The notes under the pieces are model-generated. The model had not been told where the DNA came from. It ran no database searches and saw only the letters and a list, made by a program, of their open reading frames with translations. Of a DNA stretch of 20,188 nucleotides, positions 14,417 to 19,555 are shown one piece after another. The stretch lies in IMG/VR virus record IMGVR_UViG_3300021963_000828, positions 1 to 20,188 of that record. One strand, given 5' to 3'. How positions within the stretch are numbered: the stretch's first letter is position 1; each line of letters opens with the position of its first letter. This DNA is from a virus. Position numbers and translations under genes: made by a program.

Positions 14417-15033
14417 TAGATTTCCTTTGCTTTCTTTAACGCTGAACGCACTTTACTGGGAAGCAGTGTCCAGAGAGCTACTTTTTGTTCGCTATCTAGG
14501 TTCTCTGATTCCAACTTAACCCAAGCTGCCTTGGGATCACCTTGCTCACAAGTAGCAATTAATTCAACTGCTAACTCTTGCAAGTACTGTAATTCCTCTG
14601 GAGGAATATTATCCATTGCACCTTGTGTTGGTGTAATAACAACTTTATCTGATCGTCCACCCTCTTCTGGAAGGTCCTCACCTGCATAGATGTATAAACC
14701 GAGTCCATGCAAGCTAAGTGCTTTTGTCATACAACGCATGATGGCTGTATTAACTTGGAAAGCATCAGGATTAGGGATGGCTTTATTTCGATAGTCCATC
14801 ACAGGAAGTTGGCAGGTCATTGGTTTGCCAAACATGGTGGCAGTAACAAACACCATTGCCGTACCATTGATATCCATGAAACACTTGTCACCAAACATTT
14901 CTACCTTGTAGGACGCTGTAGGATCAGCTTTGAGAGCCTCTGCCCAAGCCCATGCCCATGACAGGTAGGTCAGATTATTTTTCTTCTCTGTGTGAGAATT
15001 AACATCTTTCTTCAGTAACGCCTCTATTGACAT
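14416..15033 (-). CDS. Single-strand annealing recombinase, DUF1071/Sak3-like
   Basis: A 205-residue protein; the ATG at 15033 is five bases after AAGGAG (15044-15039), whereas the upstream GTG overlaps that site. The N-terminal 120 residues show the DUF1071 pattern: 'KKNNLTYLSWAWAWAEALKADP', 'VFVTATMFGKPMTCQLPVMDYRNKAI', 'VNTAIMRCMTKALSLHGLGLYIYAGEDLPEE'. That family (PF06378) groups with Sak3 single-strand annealing proteins, Rad52-superfamily recombinases of phages. The C-terminal 70 residues are helical and variable. Together with the SSB-like gene downstream it forms a recombination pair; no partner 5'-3' exonuclease is seen next to it, although a small PD-(D/E)XK gene lies at 17359. Confidence 0.85.
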   Translation of the reverse strand: MSIEALLKKDVNSHTEKKNNLTYLSWAWAWAEALKADPTASYKVEMFGDKCFMDINGTAMVFVTATMFGKPMTCQLPVMDYRNKAIPNPDAFQVNTAIMRCMTKALSLHGLGLYIYAGEDLPEEGGRSDKVVITPTQGAMDNIPPEELQYLQELAVELIATCEQGDPKAAWVKLESENLDSEQKVALWTLLPSKVRSALKKAKEI

Positions 15034-15043
15034 ATTCACTCCT

Positions 15044-15226
15044 TTAAAAATTATTGTCTAACTCTTCATCGATGATTGCTTTTTGATCTTCAATGTCTAA
15101 ATCTCTGAAATCAATAAAGTGGTTTTCTTGGCAGCAATGCCATTTGTCACCTTTTGGTTCTAAGCAATAACAGCAATATTGAATGTCTGCAAATTGCTCT
15201 CTGTACTGTTCAAATAAGCTTTTCAT
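15044..15226 (-). CDS. Small Cys-rich protein, possible zinc binder (60 residues)
   Basis: The product has 'QYCCYCLEPKGDKWHCCQENHF': Cys at 18, 19, 21, 31 and 32 with nearby His, in a zinc-ribbon-like CxxC-poor arrangement. The rest is acidic ('DIEDQKAIIDEELDNNF'). It starts in an ATGA overlap with the upstream gene. Function unknown; such small zinc proteins are frequent in phage early regions and could bind nucleic acid or host proteins. Confidence 0.65.
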   Translation of the reverse strand: MKSLFEQYREQFADIQYCCYCLEPKGDKWHCCQENHFIDFRDLDIEDQKAIIDEELDNNF

Positions 15227-15381
15227 TGGATACGCTCTACCTTCTTTGCCAACAAGTATTTGTCACCAAGTCTAAGAACAGATCTAACCCACTTACGCTG
15301 GTTATGTTGGTTGATATCTTCTGAAACCAACTTGTTGTTGTAAAGCTGTCTAGCCTTACGCCTTAATTCTTCTGTATTCAC
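15223..15381 (-). CDS. Small basic protein, first gene of the leftward operon
   Basis: The frame is open further upstream, but the best start is the GTG at 15381, five bases after AGGAG (15390-15386), giving 52 residues. The longer form from 15429 would read through the promoter region and DnaA box. The product is basic and helical ('NTEELRRKARQLYNNKLVSE', 'NQRKWVRSVLRLGDKYLLAKK'), suggesting nucleic acid or protein binding. Function unknown. Confidence 0.6.
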   Translation of the reverse strand: MNTEELRRKARQLYNNKLVSEDINQHNQRKWVRSVLRLGDKYLLAKKVERIQ

Positions 15382-15396
15382 ATTCACTCCTATTTG

Positions 15397-15426
15397 TTTA
15401 TAAAAAATGTGGATAATTGCTGTCCA
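15397..15426 (-). promoter_or_regulatory. Candidate leftward sigma70-type promoter
   Basis: On the minus strand TGGACA (15426-15421) and TATAAA (15402-15397) are 18 bases apart, each one mismatch from consensus. Transcription would begin near 15390, right at the ribosome site of the first leftward gene, giving a very short leader. The only other spacer feature is the DnaA box lying between the two hexamers. Confidence 0.5.
15408..15416 (-). promoter_or_regulatory. Perfect DnaA box (TTATCCACA)
   Basis: TTATCCACA, the high-affinity E. coli-type DnaA box, reads on the minus strand at 15416-15408, between the -35 and -10 of the candidate leftward promoter. Only one perfect copy was noticed here, so it may act as a promoter-linked DnaA site rather than an origin, or be chance. 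Confidence 0.45.
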
Positions 15427-15453
15427 CACCGATAATGTGCCACATAGATTCCA

Positions 15454-15483
15454 TAATTTACATAGGTGTTTTCCCTAATTTAC
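15454..15483 (+). repeat. Direct repeat TAATTTAC, 22 bp apart, candidate operator
   Basis: TAATTTAC occurs at 15454-15461 and 15476-15483, each preceded by CC plus one base. The start-to-start distance of 22 bp is about two helical turns, so both copies face the same side of the helix. They overlap the candidate rightward promoter and may bind a regulator. Confidence 0.45.
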
Positions 15484-15507
15484 GCAACTTTTTTATCATG
15501 CTAGGCT
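15479..15507 (+). promoter_or_regulatory. Candidate rightward early promoter, weak, near-leaderless
   Basis: TTTACG (15479-15484) and TAGGCT (15502-15507) are 17 bp apart and the second has an upstream TGC (extended -10). An alternative -10 is TATCAT at 15494-15499 without a good -35. Either would start transcription within about 8 bases of the ATG at 15514, for which no clear Shine-Dalgarno exists, so a leaderless message is possible. Confidence 0.35.
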
Positions 15508-15513
15508 CATGGT

Positions 15514-15693
15514 ATGAACATCGAACAAATTGAACAAAAATGTGCAGAAACATTGCTTGATTACGCAATCACAATGTGTAATGCTTATGTTGACGAACCA
15601 GAGGACTTCAATGCTGCAGTTGTCGCACTGCTAGTTAGAGCATTAGAAAACCATGTAAATCGTCCTATCAACATCCAGGAAATGTACCAATGA
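15514..15693 (+). CDS. Small acidic helical protein, first rightward gene (59 residues)
   Basis: The ATG at 15514 opens a 59-codon frame ending in TGA at 15693 in an ATGA overlap with the winged-helix gene. The product is acidic and helical ('NIEQIEQKCAETLLDYAITM', 'DFNAAVVALLVRALENHVNR'). No known domain is recognised. It might be a partner or antagonist of the regulator it is coupled to. Confidence 0.6.
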   Translation: MNIEQIEQKCAETLLDYAITMCNAYVDEPEDFNAAVVALLVRALENHVNRPINIQEMYQ

Positions 15694-16058
15694 CACAAGC
15701 CAAGGTAATTAAAGCACTCCAGAATGGACCTTTGACCTCACATGAAGTAGCCAATTTAACTGGTATGCCACAGGCAACAGTACTGTCTACTGCTAAAAAA
15801 CTACGCCATCAAGATAAATTGACAACAGAAATAGTCAAAGTTGGCAAACACTGGGTAGCTCAGTACACGCTAGATGATGATCTTATCGAGTACAAACCAA
15901 AGAGAGATGATGAGGAAACACGCTGCAAGCTGAATCCTTTTGATATTCGCAATGCAAAGGGTATTTTTACACCTGCTGAGTACAAAGTGATGAACGCTCA
16001 AGCTCGTAGGATTTACAAATCAAGCCCAACAGAGATCACAAATAATCAATTTATTTAA
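15690..16058 (+). CDS. Winged-helix transcription regulator
   Basis: A 122-residue protein starting in an ATGA overlap. Residues 1-55 form a clear winged helix-turn-helix: 'AKVIKALQNGPLTSHEVANL', 'TGMPQATVLSTAKKLRHQDKL', and a wing 'EIVKVGKHWVAQYTL'. The C-terminal 60 residues are basic and contain 'FDIRNAKGIFTPAEYKVMNA' and 'ARRIYKSSP', perhaps for dimerisation or DNA contact. A candidate promoter with a duplicated element lies over its own stop codon, so autoregulation or control of the downstream replication operon is plausible. Target sites are not known. Confidence 0.75.
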   Translation: MTQAKVIKALQNGPLTSHEVANLTGMPQATVLSTAKKLRHQDKLTTEIVKVGKHWVAQYTLDDDLIEYKPKRDDEETRCKLNPFDIRNAKGIFTPAEYKVMNAQARRIYKSSPTEITNNQFI

Positions 16059-16086
16059 GTTTACAGTAGGCTTTTTTAAGTTTACA
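16054..16086 (+). repeat. Direct repeat TTTAAGTTTACA, 21 bp apart
   Basis: The 12-mer TTTAAGTTTACA occurs at 16054-16065 and 16075-16086, exactly 21 bp (two helical turns) apart. The first copy overlaps the stop codon of the winged-helix gene and supplies the -35 of the promoter described next; the second supplies most of its -10. Confidence 0.8.
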
Positions 16087-16088
16087 AT
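16060..16088 (+). promoter_or_regulatory. Strong candidate promoter for the replication operon
   Basis: TTTACA at 16060-16065 and TACAAT at 16083-16088 are separated by 17 bp, each one mismatch from the sigma70 consensus. Transcription would begin near 16095, leaving a leader of about 93 bases before the DUF1376 gene. A repressor binding the duplicated 12-mer would cover both hexamers. Confidence 0.65.
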
Positions 16089-16187
16089 GTTTTGAAACAC
16101 GGCTAGGAATGGATTGATCCCCGTTCCGAAAAGAGTTACTCCCTCTCCTGCCGCAGTTTCTTTTCAAGGGAGCATAAAAGGCGAGTT
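16089..16187 (+). promoter_or_regulatory. Untranslated leader with possible hairpins
   Basis: No gene is seen between the winged-helix stop and the ATG at 16188. Two inverted pairs are visible: GGAA...TTCC around GGA-TTGA-TCC (about 16105-16127) and CTCCCT (16139-16144) with AGGGAG (16167-16172). The likely ribosome site is AAGGCGAG just before the ATG. No T-run follows either stem, so they do not look like terminators. Confidence 0.35.
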
Positions 16188-16955
16188 ATGCACTACTACC
16201 AGTTTAATATTGGTGACTACCAAAGTCACACTTCACACCTTTCTGAAATTGAAGATCTAATCTATAGGCGATTGCTTGATTGGTACTATCTCCATGAAAT
16301 TCCAATTCCACTTGATGAAGCTGAAGTATCTAGACAGATAAGGATGCGTTCGCATACCGAAAGCATTGCAATCGTATTGCAAGAGTATTTCGAGCGCACA
16401 GATGATGGATGGATTCATCATAGGGCAAACAAGGAAATAGCTAAAGCTGGTGATAAATCAGAAAAGGCAAGTGCCTCTGCTAAAGTTAGATGGGGTAAGA
16501 AGGATGCGAACGCATTGCCAACGCAATCCGAAAGCAATGCTACACATAACACATTACACATAACACAAGACACAGAACACAAGACACAAAAGAAAGCAAC
16601 TGTCGTTGCAACACCTGTCGGTGTTTCTGATTCTGTTTGGCAGGAATTCAAATCTTTGAGGAAAGCCAAAAAAGCACCAATAACACAGAGAGCAATTGAC
16701 GCATTAACCAATGAAGCAAGCAAGGCTGGTTGGACTTTAGAGAAAGCCTTAGAGGAATGTATTGTTCGTGGTTGGCAAGCATTTAAAGCTGATTGGGTTG
16801 TTAAACCAAACCCTGCTGACAACATAAGGCTCACATTAGCTGCGTCAAATGAACCTGATCCTGCATTGTTAAAAATTAAGCAGGATGAAAAAATAACTCG
16901 TCCTCCAACACCAGAAGAACGAGCAATTCTTAACGCTTATAGGAGAAAAGCATGA
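16188..16955 (+). CDS. DUF1376-family replication-type protein
   Basis: A 255-residue protein. Residues 1-100 show the DUF1376 (YdaU-like) pattern: 'MHYYQFNIGDYQSHTSHLSE', 'EDLIYRRLLDWYYLHEIPIPLD', 'RTDDGWIHHRANKEIAKAG', then 'ASASAKVRWGKKDANAL'. A Thr/His-rich low-complexity linker follows (about 110-140), and a helical C-terminal domain ('SVWQEFKSLRKAKKAPITQRAIDALTNEA', 'ALEECIVRGWQAFKADWV') of the type found at the end of phage replication initiators. Family members sit where lambda O-like proteins do in many phages, so a DNA-binding initiator or loader role is inferred. It heads the operon behind the repeat-containing promoter and overlaps the next gene by four bases. Confidence 0.78.
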   Translation: MHYYQFNIGDYQSHTSHLSEIEDLIYRRLLDWYYLHEIPIPLDEAEVSRQIRMRSHTESIAIVLQEYFERTDDGWIHHRANKEIAKAGDKSEKASASAKVRWGKKDANALPTQSESNATHNTLHITQDTEHKTQKKATVVATPVGVSDSVWQEFKSLRKAKKAPITQRAIDALTNEASKAGWTLEKALEECIVRGWQAFKADWVVKPNPADNIRLTLAASNEPDPALLKIKQDEKITRPPTPEERAILNAYRRKA

Positions 16956-17077
16956 ATGATGAAGGATGGAAAGTTTTTGGCGAACTAATGGAAATTCTCA
17001 AAGATAGATTTGATGACCAAGAAAAAAGAATAAAAGAACTTGAGGAACAAATTAAATGTCTCACCACGAAGCCATGA
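16952..17077 (+). CDS. Small coiled-coil protein (41 residues)
   Basis: The ATG at 16952 overlaps the DUF1376 stop as ATGA and follows AGGAG by eight bases. The product is one charged helix ('KVFGELMEILKDRFDDQEKR', 'IKELEEQIKCL'), likely a coiled coil. Function unknown; coupling suggests a partner of the replication protein. Confidence 0.55.
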   Translation: MNDEGWKVFGELMEILKDRFDDQEKRIKELEEQIKCLTTKP

Positions 17078-17166
17078 AACTACTAGACAAGGTGCGTGAT
17101 GGCGTACCTTATCCTCTACACCTCATAAACAAAGCATTGGAGTTAACTGGTGACTTGGAGTCGTAA
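17056..17166 (+). CDS. Small conserved-looking protein (36 residues)
   Basis: GAGGA stands about nine bases before the ATG at 17056; an in-frame ATG at 17074 would make an ATGA overlap with the previous gene and give 30 residues. The product 'MKLLDKVRDGVPYPLHLINK' followed by 'ALELTGDLES' resembles tiny phage proteins with a xxINxALxLTGDL ending. Function unknown. It overlaps both neighbours in different frames. Confidence 0.5.
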   Translation: MSHHEAMKLLDKVRDGVPYPLHLINKALELTGDLES

Positions 17167-17362
17167 AAATGTAGAAAACCCAAGCGATAGGGTAATCCTT
17201 GAGCAAGCAGAGGCTCGTGAACTGTATCGCACTTGGGAAACAAACAAAGACAGAGACTTTGTGCGTGGTCGGCTAGAGAGAGCAGAACGAATCTATGGCT
17301 CTGGTGCTAGAGATCGTATCCGCACCTACATGAACATGATTAAAGAAGGGACATTTGAATGA
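17150..17362 (+). CDS. Small basic helical protein (70 residues)
   Basis: The start is a GTG at 17150 with GGAG at 17139-17142, seven bases ahead. The product is polar and charged ('VILEQAEARELYRTWETNKD', 'RDFVRGRLERAERIYGSGAR', 'DRIRTYMNM'), all helix. No catalytic motif is seen. Its stop forms an ATGA overlap with the nuclease gene, so it may act with it. Family not recognised. Confidence 0.6.
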   Translation: MTWSRKNVENPSDRVILEQAEARELYRTWETNKDRDFVRGRLERAERIYGSGARDRIRTYMNMIKEGTFE

Positions 17363-17625
17363 GGAGAGCAGCCCGTGTTGACGCAAATCAAGAGCAAATT
17401 GTCAGTGTGCTTCGTGCCGCTGGTGCAGTTGTTTGGATTATTGGTTTACCTGTTGATCTGCTTGTGGGATATAAAAACCATACTTTCCTTGTAGAGATAA
17501 AAACAGACCCCAAAAAGAGATTAACAAAACTACAAGCTGACTTTTTCGAGAATTGGTGTGGCGGTACATTGGCAAGAATAGACAACCCAGAAGCCGCCTT
17601 GAGAATGATTCAGACATTAGGGTAA
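17359..17625 (+). CDS. PD-(D/E)XK nuclease-fold protein (VRR-NUC-like)
   Basis: An 88-residue protein with the core of the PD-(D/E)XK superfamily: helix with E12 ('NQEQIVSVLRAAGAVVW'), then 'GLPVDLLVGYKNHTFLVEIKTD' giving D33, E46 and K48, and Q59 in 'LTKLQADFFENW'. This order E...D...ExK...Q is that of VRR-NUC and small Holliday-junction/structure-specific nucleases. In phages these process replication or recombination intermediates. The length is close to the minimal fold. It is coupled to the preceding gene by ATGA. Substrate unknown. Confidence 0.8.
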   Translation: MRRAARVDANQEQIVSVLRAAGAVVWIIGLPVDLLVGYKNHTFLVEIKTDPKKRLTKLQADFFENWCGGTLARIDNPEAALRMIQTLG

Positions 17626-17683
17626 GTCCTAATAGAAAAAGACAAAATAATTGATAAAGTGTAATTTTTAACAGGAGTAAATA

Positions 17684-17923
17684 ATGGAAAAAACTTGGGA
17701 ATTTGACACAACAACAGGCGAAGGTAGTGAGATCGTTAAAGTTGTTTACGAGTATGAGTACGATGGCGAGACTACATACAACGAGTCAATCAAAGAAGTA
17801 TGGTTTGAAGGCAGAGATGTCATTGGGATATTTTCTGAAGAGCAATTTAAAGAGCTTGAGATGGAAGCTGCAATGCGTTTCCAAGACCATAAGTTGAATT
17901 ACAAACAAGATTACGAACCATGA
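17684..17923 (+). CDS. Small acidic protein of unknown function (79 residues)
   Basis: A clear AGGAG stands seven to eight bases before the ATG. The product is strongly acidic with a beta-rich first half ('TWEFDTTTGEGSEIVKVVYE', 'YDGETTYNESIKEVWFEGRD') and a helical second half. The acidic, Tyr-rich, surface-like composition could suit a DNA mimic, but there is no direct support. The 58 bases before it (17626-17683) hold only a short inverted repeat at the upstream stop and no convincing promoter. Confidence 0.6.
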   Translation: MEKTWEFDTTTGEGSEIVKVVYEYEYDGETTYNESIKEVWFEGRDVIGIFSEEQFKELEMEAAMRFQDHKLNYKQDYEP

Positions 17924-18069
17924 TGCTAAATTGCAAACCATCACATCCAGATGCAAAGTGTGCAAACTGCAAAAGACCATTGTCTGAGCATAAAACCACA
18001 GTCCATGTCATTAACAGTAAAGACAAGGCTTGTATTTACATTCCTATTTCTTTACAGGTGAAGACATGA
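17920..18069 (+). CDS. Small Cys/His protein, possible zinc finger (49 residues)
   Basis: This frame opens in an ATGA overlap with the acidic gene and closes in another with the next. It contains C5, C14, C17 with nearby His ('LNCKPSHPDAKCANCKRPLSEH'), a zinc-knuckle-like set, and a beta-type second half. Function unknown. The two overlaps are the main support for translation. Confidence 0.5.
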   Translation: MMLNCKPSHPDAKCANCKRPLSEHKTTVHVINSKDKACIYIPISLQVKT

Positions 18070-18614
18070 CTAAAGACGAAGCATTACGCCTTGCATTGGA
18101 GGCGTTGGAAGATTTGGGCATGAAACACTACGAAAGCACTGGCGAAGTTCTTTACAAAGAAACATTCACCGCCATTAAAGCCGCACTAGAAGCGAAGGAT
18201 GAGCCTATAAAACTGCGTAGAGGCGACATCTTGCGATGTATTGAGACTGACGAACTTTGCACTGTATGGGCTACATCCTCATCTGGAAAGACGCTTATCA
18301 AATGGGGCGGTAACGACTTTACCAATTACACGGCAGAGCAGATTGGCGAACTTTTTTGGATTGAGCCAAAAGCGAAGGATGAGCCTGTGGCGGTTGCAAG
18401 TCATGGCGTAGTTAATTGGATTGCTGACAAACAGTTTCAACATGAGGCTGACCTCTACACCACCCCACCACAACGCACATGGGTAGGGTTGACAGAGGAG
18501 GAAATGGAAGCTGCAATTCCATTTGGAAATTTGTCTGGTGAATATTCATATGACGATATTCTTAACATTATTTTGCTTATTCAAGCCAAACTAAGGAGCA
18601 AAAACCATGACTGA
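18066..18614 (+). CDS. Modular phage accessory protein with MTKDEAL start
   Basis: The start at 18066 is chosen over an in-frame ATG at 18030 because it forms the ATGA overlap, follows AGGTGA and begins with 'MTKDEALRLALEALEDL', a start widely seen in phage accessory proteins. The 182-residue product has the helical first module (1-45), then a middle beta-rich module ('LRRGDILRCIETDELCTVWA', 'GGNDFTNYTAEQIGELFWI'), then 'LYTTPPQRTWVGLTEEEMEAAI' and a C-terminal helix. Modules are joined by duplicated linkers 'AKDEP'. The end segment 'YTTPPQRTWVGLT' is common in such proteins of temperate and lytic phages. Function unknown. Confidence 0.65.
   Translation: MTKDEALRLALEALEDLGMKHYESTGEVLYKETFTAIKAALEAKDEPIKLRRGDILRCIETDELCTVWATSSSGKTLIKWGGNDFTNYTAEQIGELFWIEPKAKDEPVAVASHGVVNWIADKQFQHEADLYTTPPQRTWVGLTEEEMEAAIPFGNLSGEYSYDDILNIILLIQAKLRSKNHD
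18190..18386 (+). repeat. Identical 17-bp linker repeat
   Basis: The 17 bases at 18190-18206 recur exactly at 18370-18386, 180 bp (60 codons) apart and in frame, both encoding the linker 'AKDEP'. Such exact linkers can serve as recombination points between modules. Confidence 0.8.
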
Positions 18615-18858
18615 CTGGACTCCAGAGGAAGACGAGGCTTTCAACATGGTTGAACAAAACAGTAACCTTGGCAAACAGATATTGAGAGCAAACAAATCTA
18701 GTGGCATGGACTGTTGCACTTACGACTGTACCCAAGGAAGGAACTGTCCTGTACGAAATAAGACGCTAGATGAGGTAGCCCATGAGTTCAGCTTAATGAA
18801 GTCATTGGGGGACACGGCACAGAGTTTCGCTGCTTTTGTAAGAGGTATGAAAAAATGA
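18607..18858 (+). CDS. Small Cys-rich protein with CCTYDCTQGRNCP motif (83 residues)
   Basis: AAGGAG precedes the ATG and the gene overlaps the previous one by eight bases. The product has an acidic N-terminus ('DWTPEEDEAFNMVEQ'), a Cys cluster 'GMDCCTYDCTQGRNCPVRN' (four Cys, possible metal site) and a helical end. The Cys cluster resembles one I recall in short accessory proteins of several phages; its role is unknown. Confidence 0.6.
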   Translation: MTDWTPEEDEAFNMVEQNSNLGKQILRANKSSGMDCCTYDCTQGRNCPVRNKTLDEVAHEFSLMKSLGDTAQSFAAFVRGMKK

Positions 18859-19247
18859 CTAAAACAGAATTGTTAGACCACTTTGCGGTTAACGCAATGA
18901 AAGCCCAAATTGAAAAAATGGGTATTACAAATCCATTTTCTACTGCACAAACCGCATATCGCATGGCGGTAGAAATGTTAGAACATCGTGAACGCATTTT
19001 GCGGGAATGGCAAAAAGAACAAGAGATGCAACACAAACAGCAAAACTCTGACATTAAAGACCTTGATTTGCCGATTAGGTATCACCGATGTTTAGTGTCA
19101 GAGAATATCTTAATGAAACAAGATCTTTGCAACTGGACAGAACGAGAAGTAAGACGAATTCCAAATCTAGGCGTAAAAGGATTGCAATTTGTTAAAGAAG
19201 CAATGGTTTTGCATGGATTGAAATTTAAAGGACAACAAGATGCTTGA
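18855..19247 (+). CDS. Protein with C-terminal RNA polymerase alpha-CTD-like domain
   Basis: A 130-residue protein starting in an ATGA overlap. Residues 1-63 are helical ('MTKTELLDHFAVNAMKAQIE', 'STAQTAYRMAVEMLEHRERI') with a Gln-rich linker. Residues 70-124 align without gaps to the E. coli alpha C-terminal domain: 'LDLPIRYHRCLVSENI...L...TEREVRRIPNLG' against LELTVRSANCLKAEAI...TEVELLKTPNLG. DNA-contact residues R265, C269, G296 and K298 are kept (R75, C79, G106, K108), while N268, S299 and E302 are changed to R, G and F. The helix-hairpin-helix fold therefore probably binds DNA. It has no alpha N-terminal domain, so it cannot assemble into polymerase by itself. A host-transcription modulator role is inferred. 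Confidence 0.78.
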   Translation: MTKTELLDHFAVNAMKAQIEKMGITNPFSTAQTAYRMAVEMLEHRERILREWQKEQEMQHKQQNSDIKDLDLPIRYHRCLVSENILMKQDLCNWTEREVRRIPNLGVKGLQFVKEAMVLHGLKFKGQQDA

Positions 19248-19407
19248 ACAAAAAAGGGACGCACCTAACAACCCTCCATATTGGGTATGCACTAACTGTA
19301 AATGGGCTTTTGAAGCATTACAGGCCGCAAATAGACATAGATGTAATAACCAAGATAAGGAAGACAATGGGCAAAGGTTCTACTCCAAGAAAATTCTCAG
19401 TAACTAA
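19240..19407 (+). CDS. Small zinc-finger-like protein (55 residues)
   Basis: AAAGGA precedes the ATG by about seven bases and the gene overlaps the alpha-CTD gene by eight bases. The product contains 'PYWVCTNCKWAFEALQAANR' followed by H-R-C, that is C17, C20, H34 and C36: a CxxC...HxC arrangement that suits one zinc ion. It ends with a basic 'YSKKILSN'. Function unknown. A longer frame from a TTG at 19244 in another frame is less likely. Confidence 0.55.
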   Translation: MLEQKRDAPNNPPYWVCTNCKWAFEALQAANRHRCNNQDKEDNGQRFYSKKILSN

Positions 19408-19555
19408 CGAAGAATACGCAAATAGATGGGATGCCATTTTCGGAAAAGATAATGAGAAAGAAAACAAAGAGAAAGCATTGGAATCTGATAGACCCGACTG
19501 TTCACGCAATAATCGGGGCATCGATAACCCAGAGGGACAAGCTGGACAAACTTAG
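19367..19555 (+). CDS. Small conserved phage protein with MGKGSTPR start (62 residues)
   Basis: AAGGAA six bases before the ATG at 19367 and the opening 'MGKGSTPRKFSVTNEEYANRWDAIFGK' fix the start; this opening is one I recall as recurring in small proteins of many phages. The rest is charged and low in complexity. The gene overlaps the zinc-finger-like gene by 41 bases and the next gene by 104 bases. Function unknown. Confidence 0.6.
   Translation: MGKGSTPRKFSVTNEEYANRWDAIFGKDNEKENKEKALESDRPDCSRNNRGIDNPEGQAGQT

Noticed and set aside
15382-15429. N-terminal extension of the small leftward gene to 15429
   Set aside because: It would run through the candidate promoter and DnaA box; GTG 15381 has a well-placed AGGAG.
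15382-15513. Replication origin
   Set aside because: Only one perfect DnaA box was found and no set of iterons; a promoter region explains the sequence better.
17616-17633. Inverted repeat ATTAGG-N6-CCTAAT at the end of the nuclease gene as a terminator
   Set aside because: Short AT-rich stem with no T-run after it; unlikely to stop transcription.
19244-19366. Upstream extension of the 62-residue gene from TTG 19244
   Set aside because: ATG 19367 has a good ribosome site and begins a recognisable conserved opening; the extension overlaps the zinc-finger-like gene and looks non-protein.
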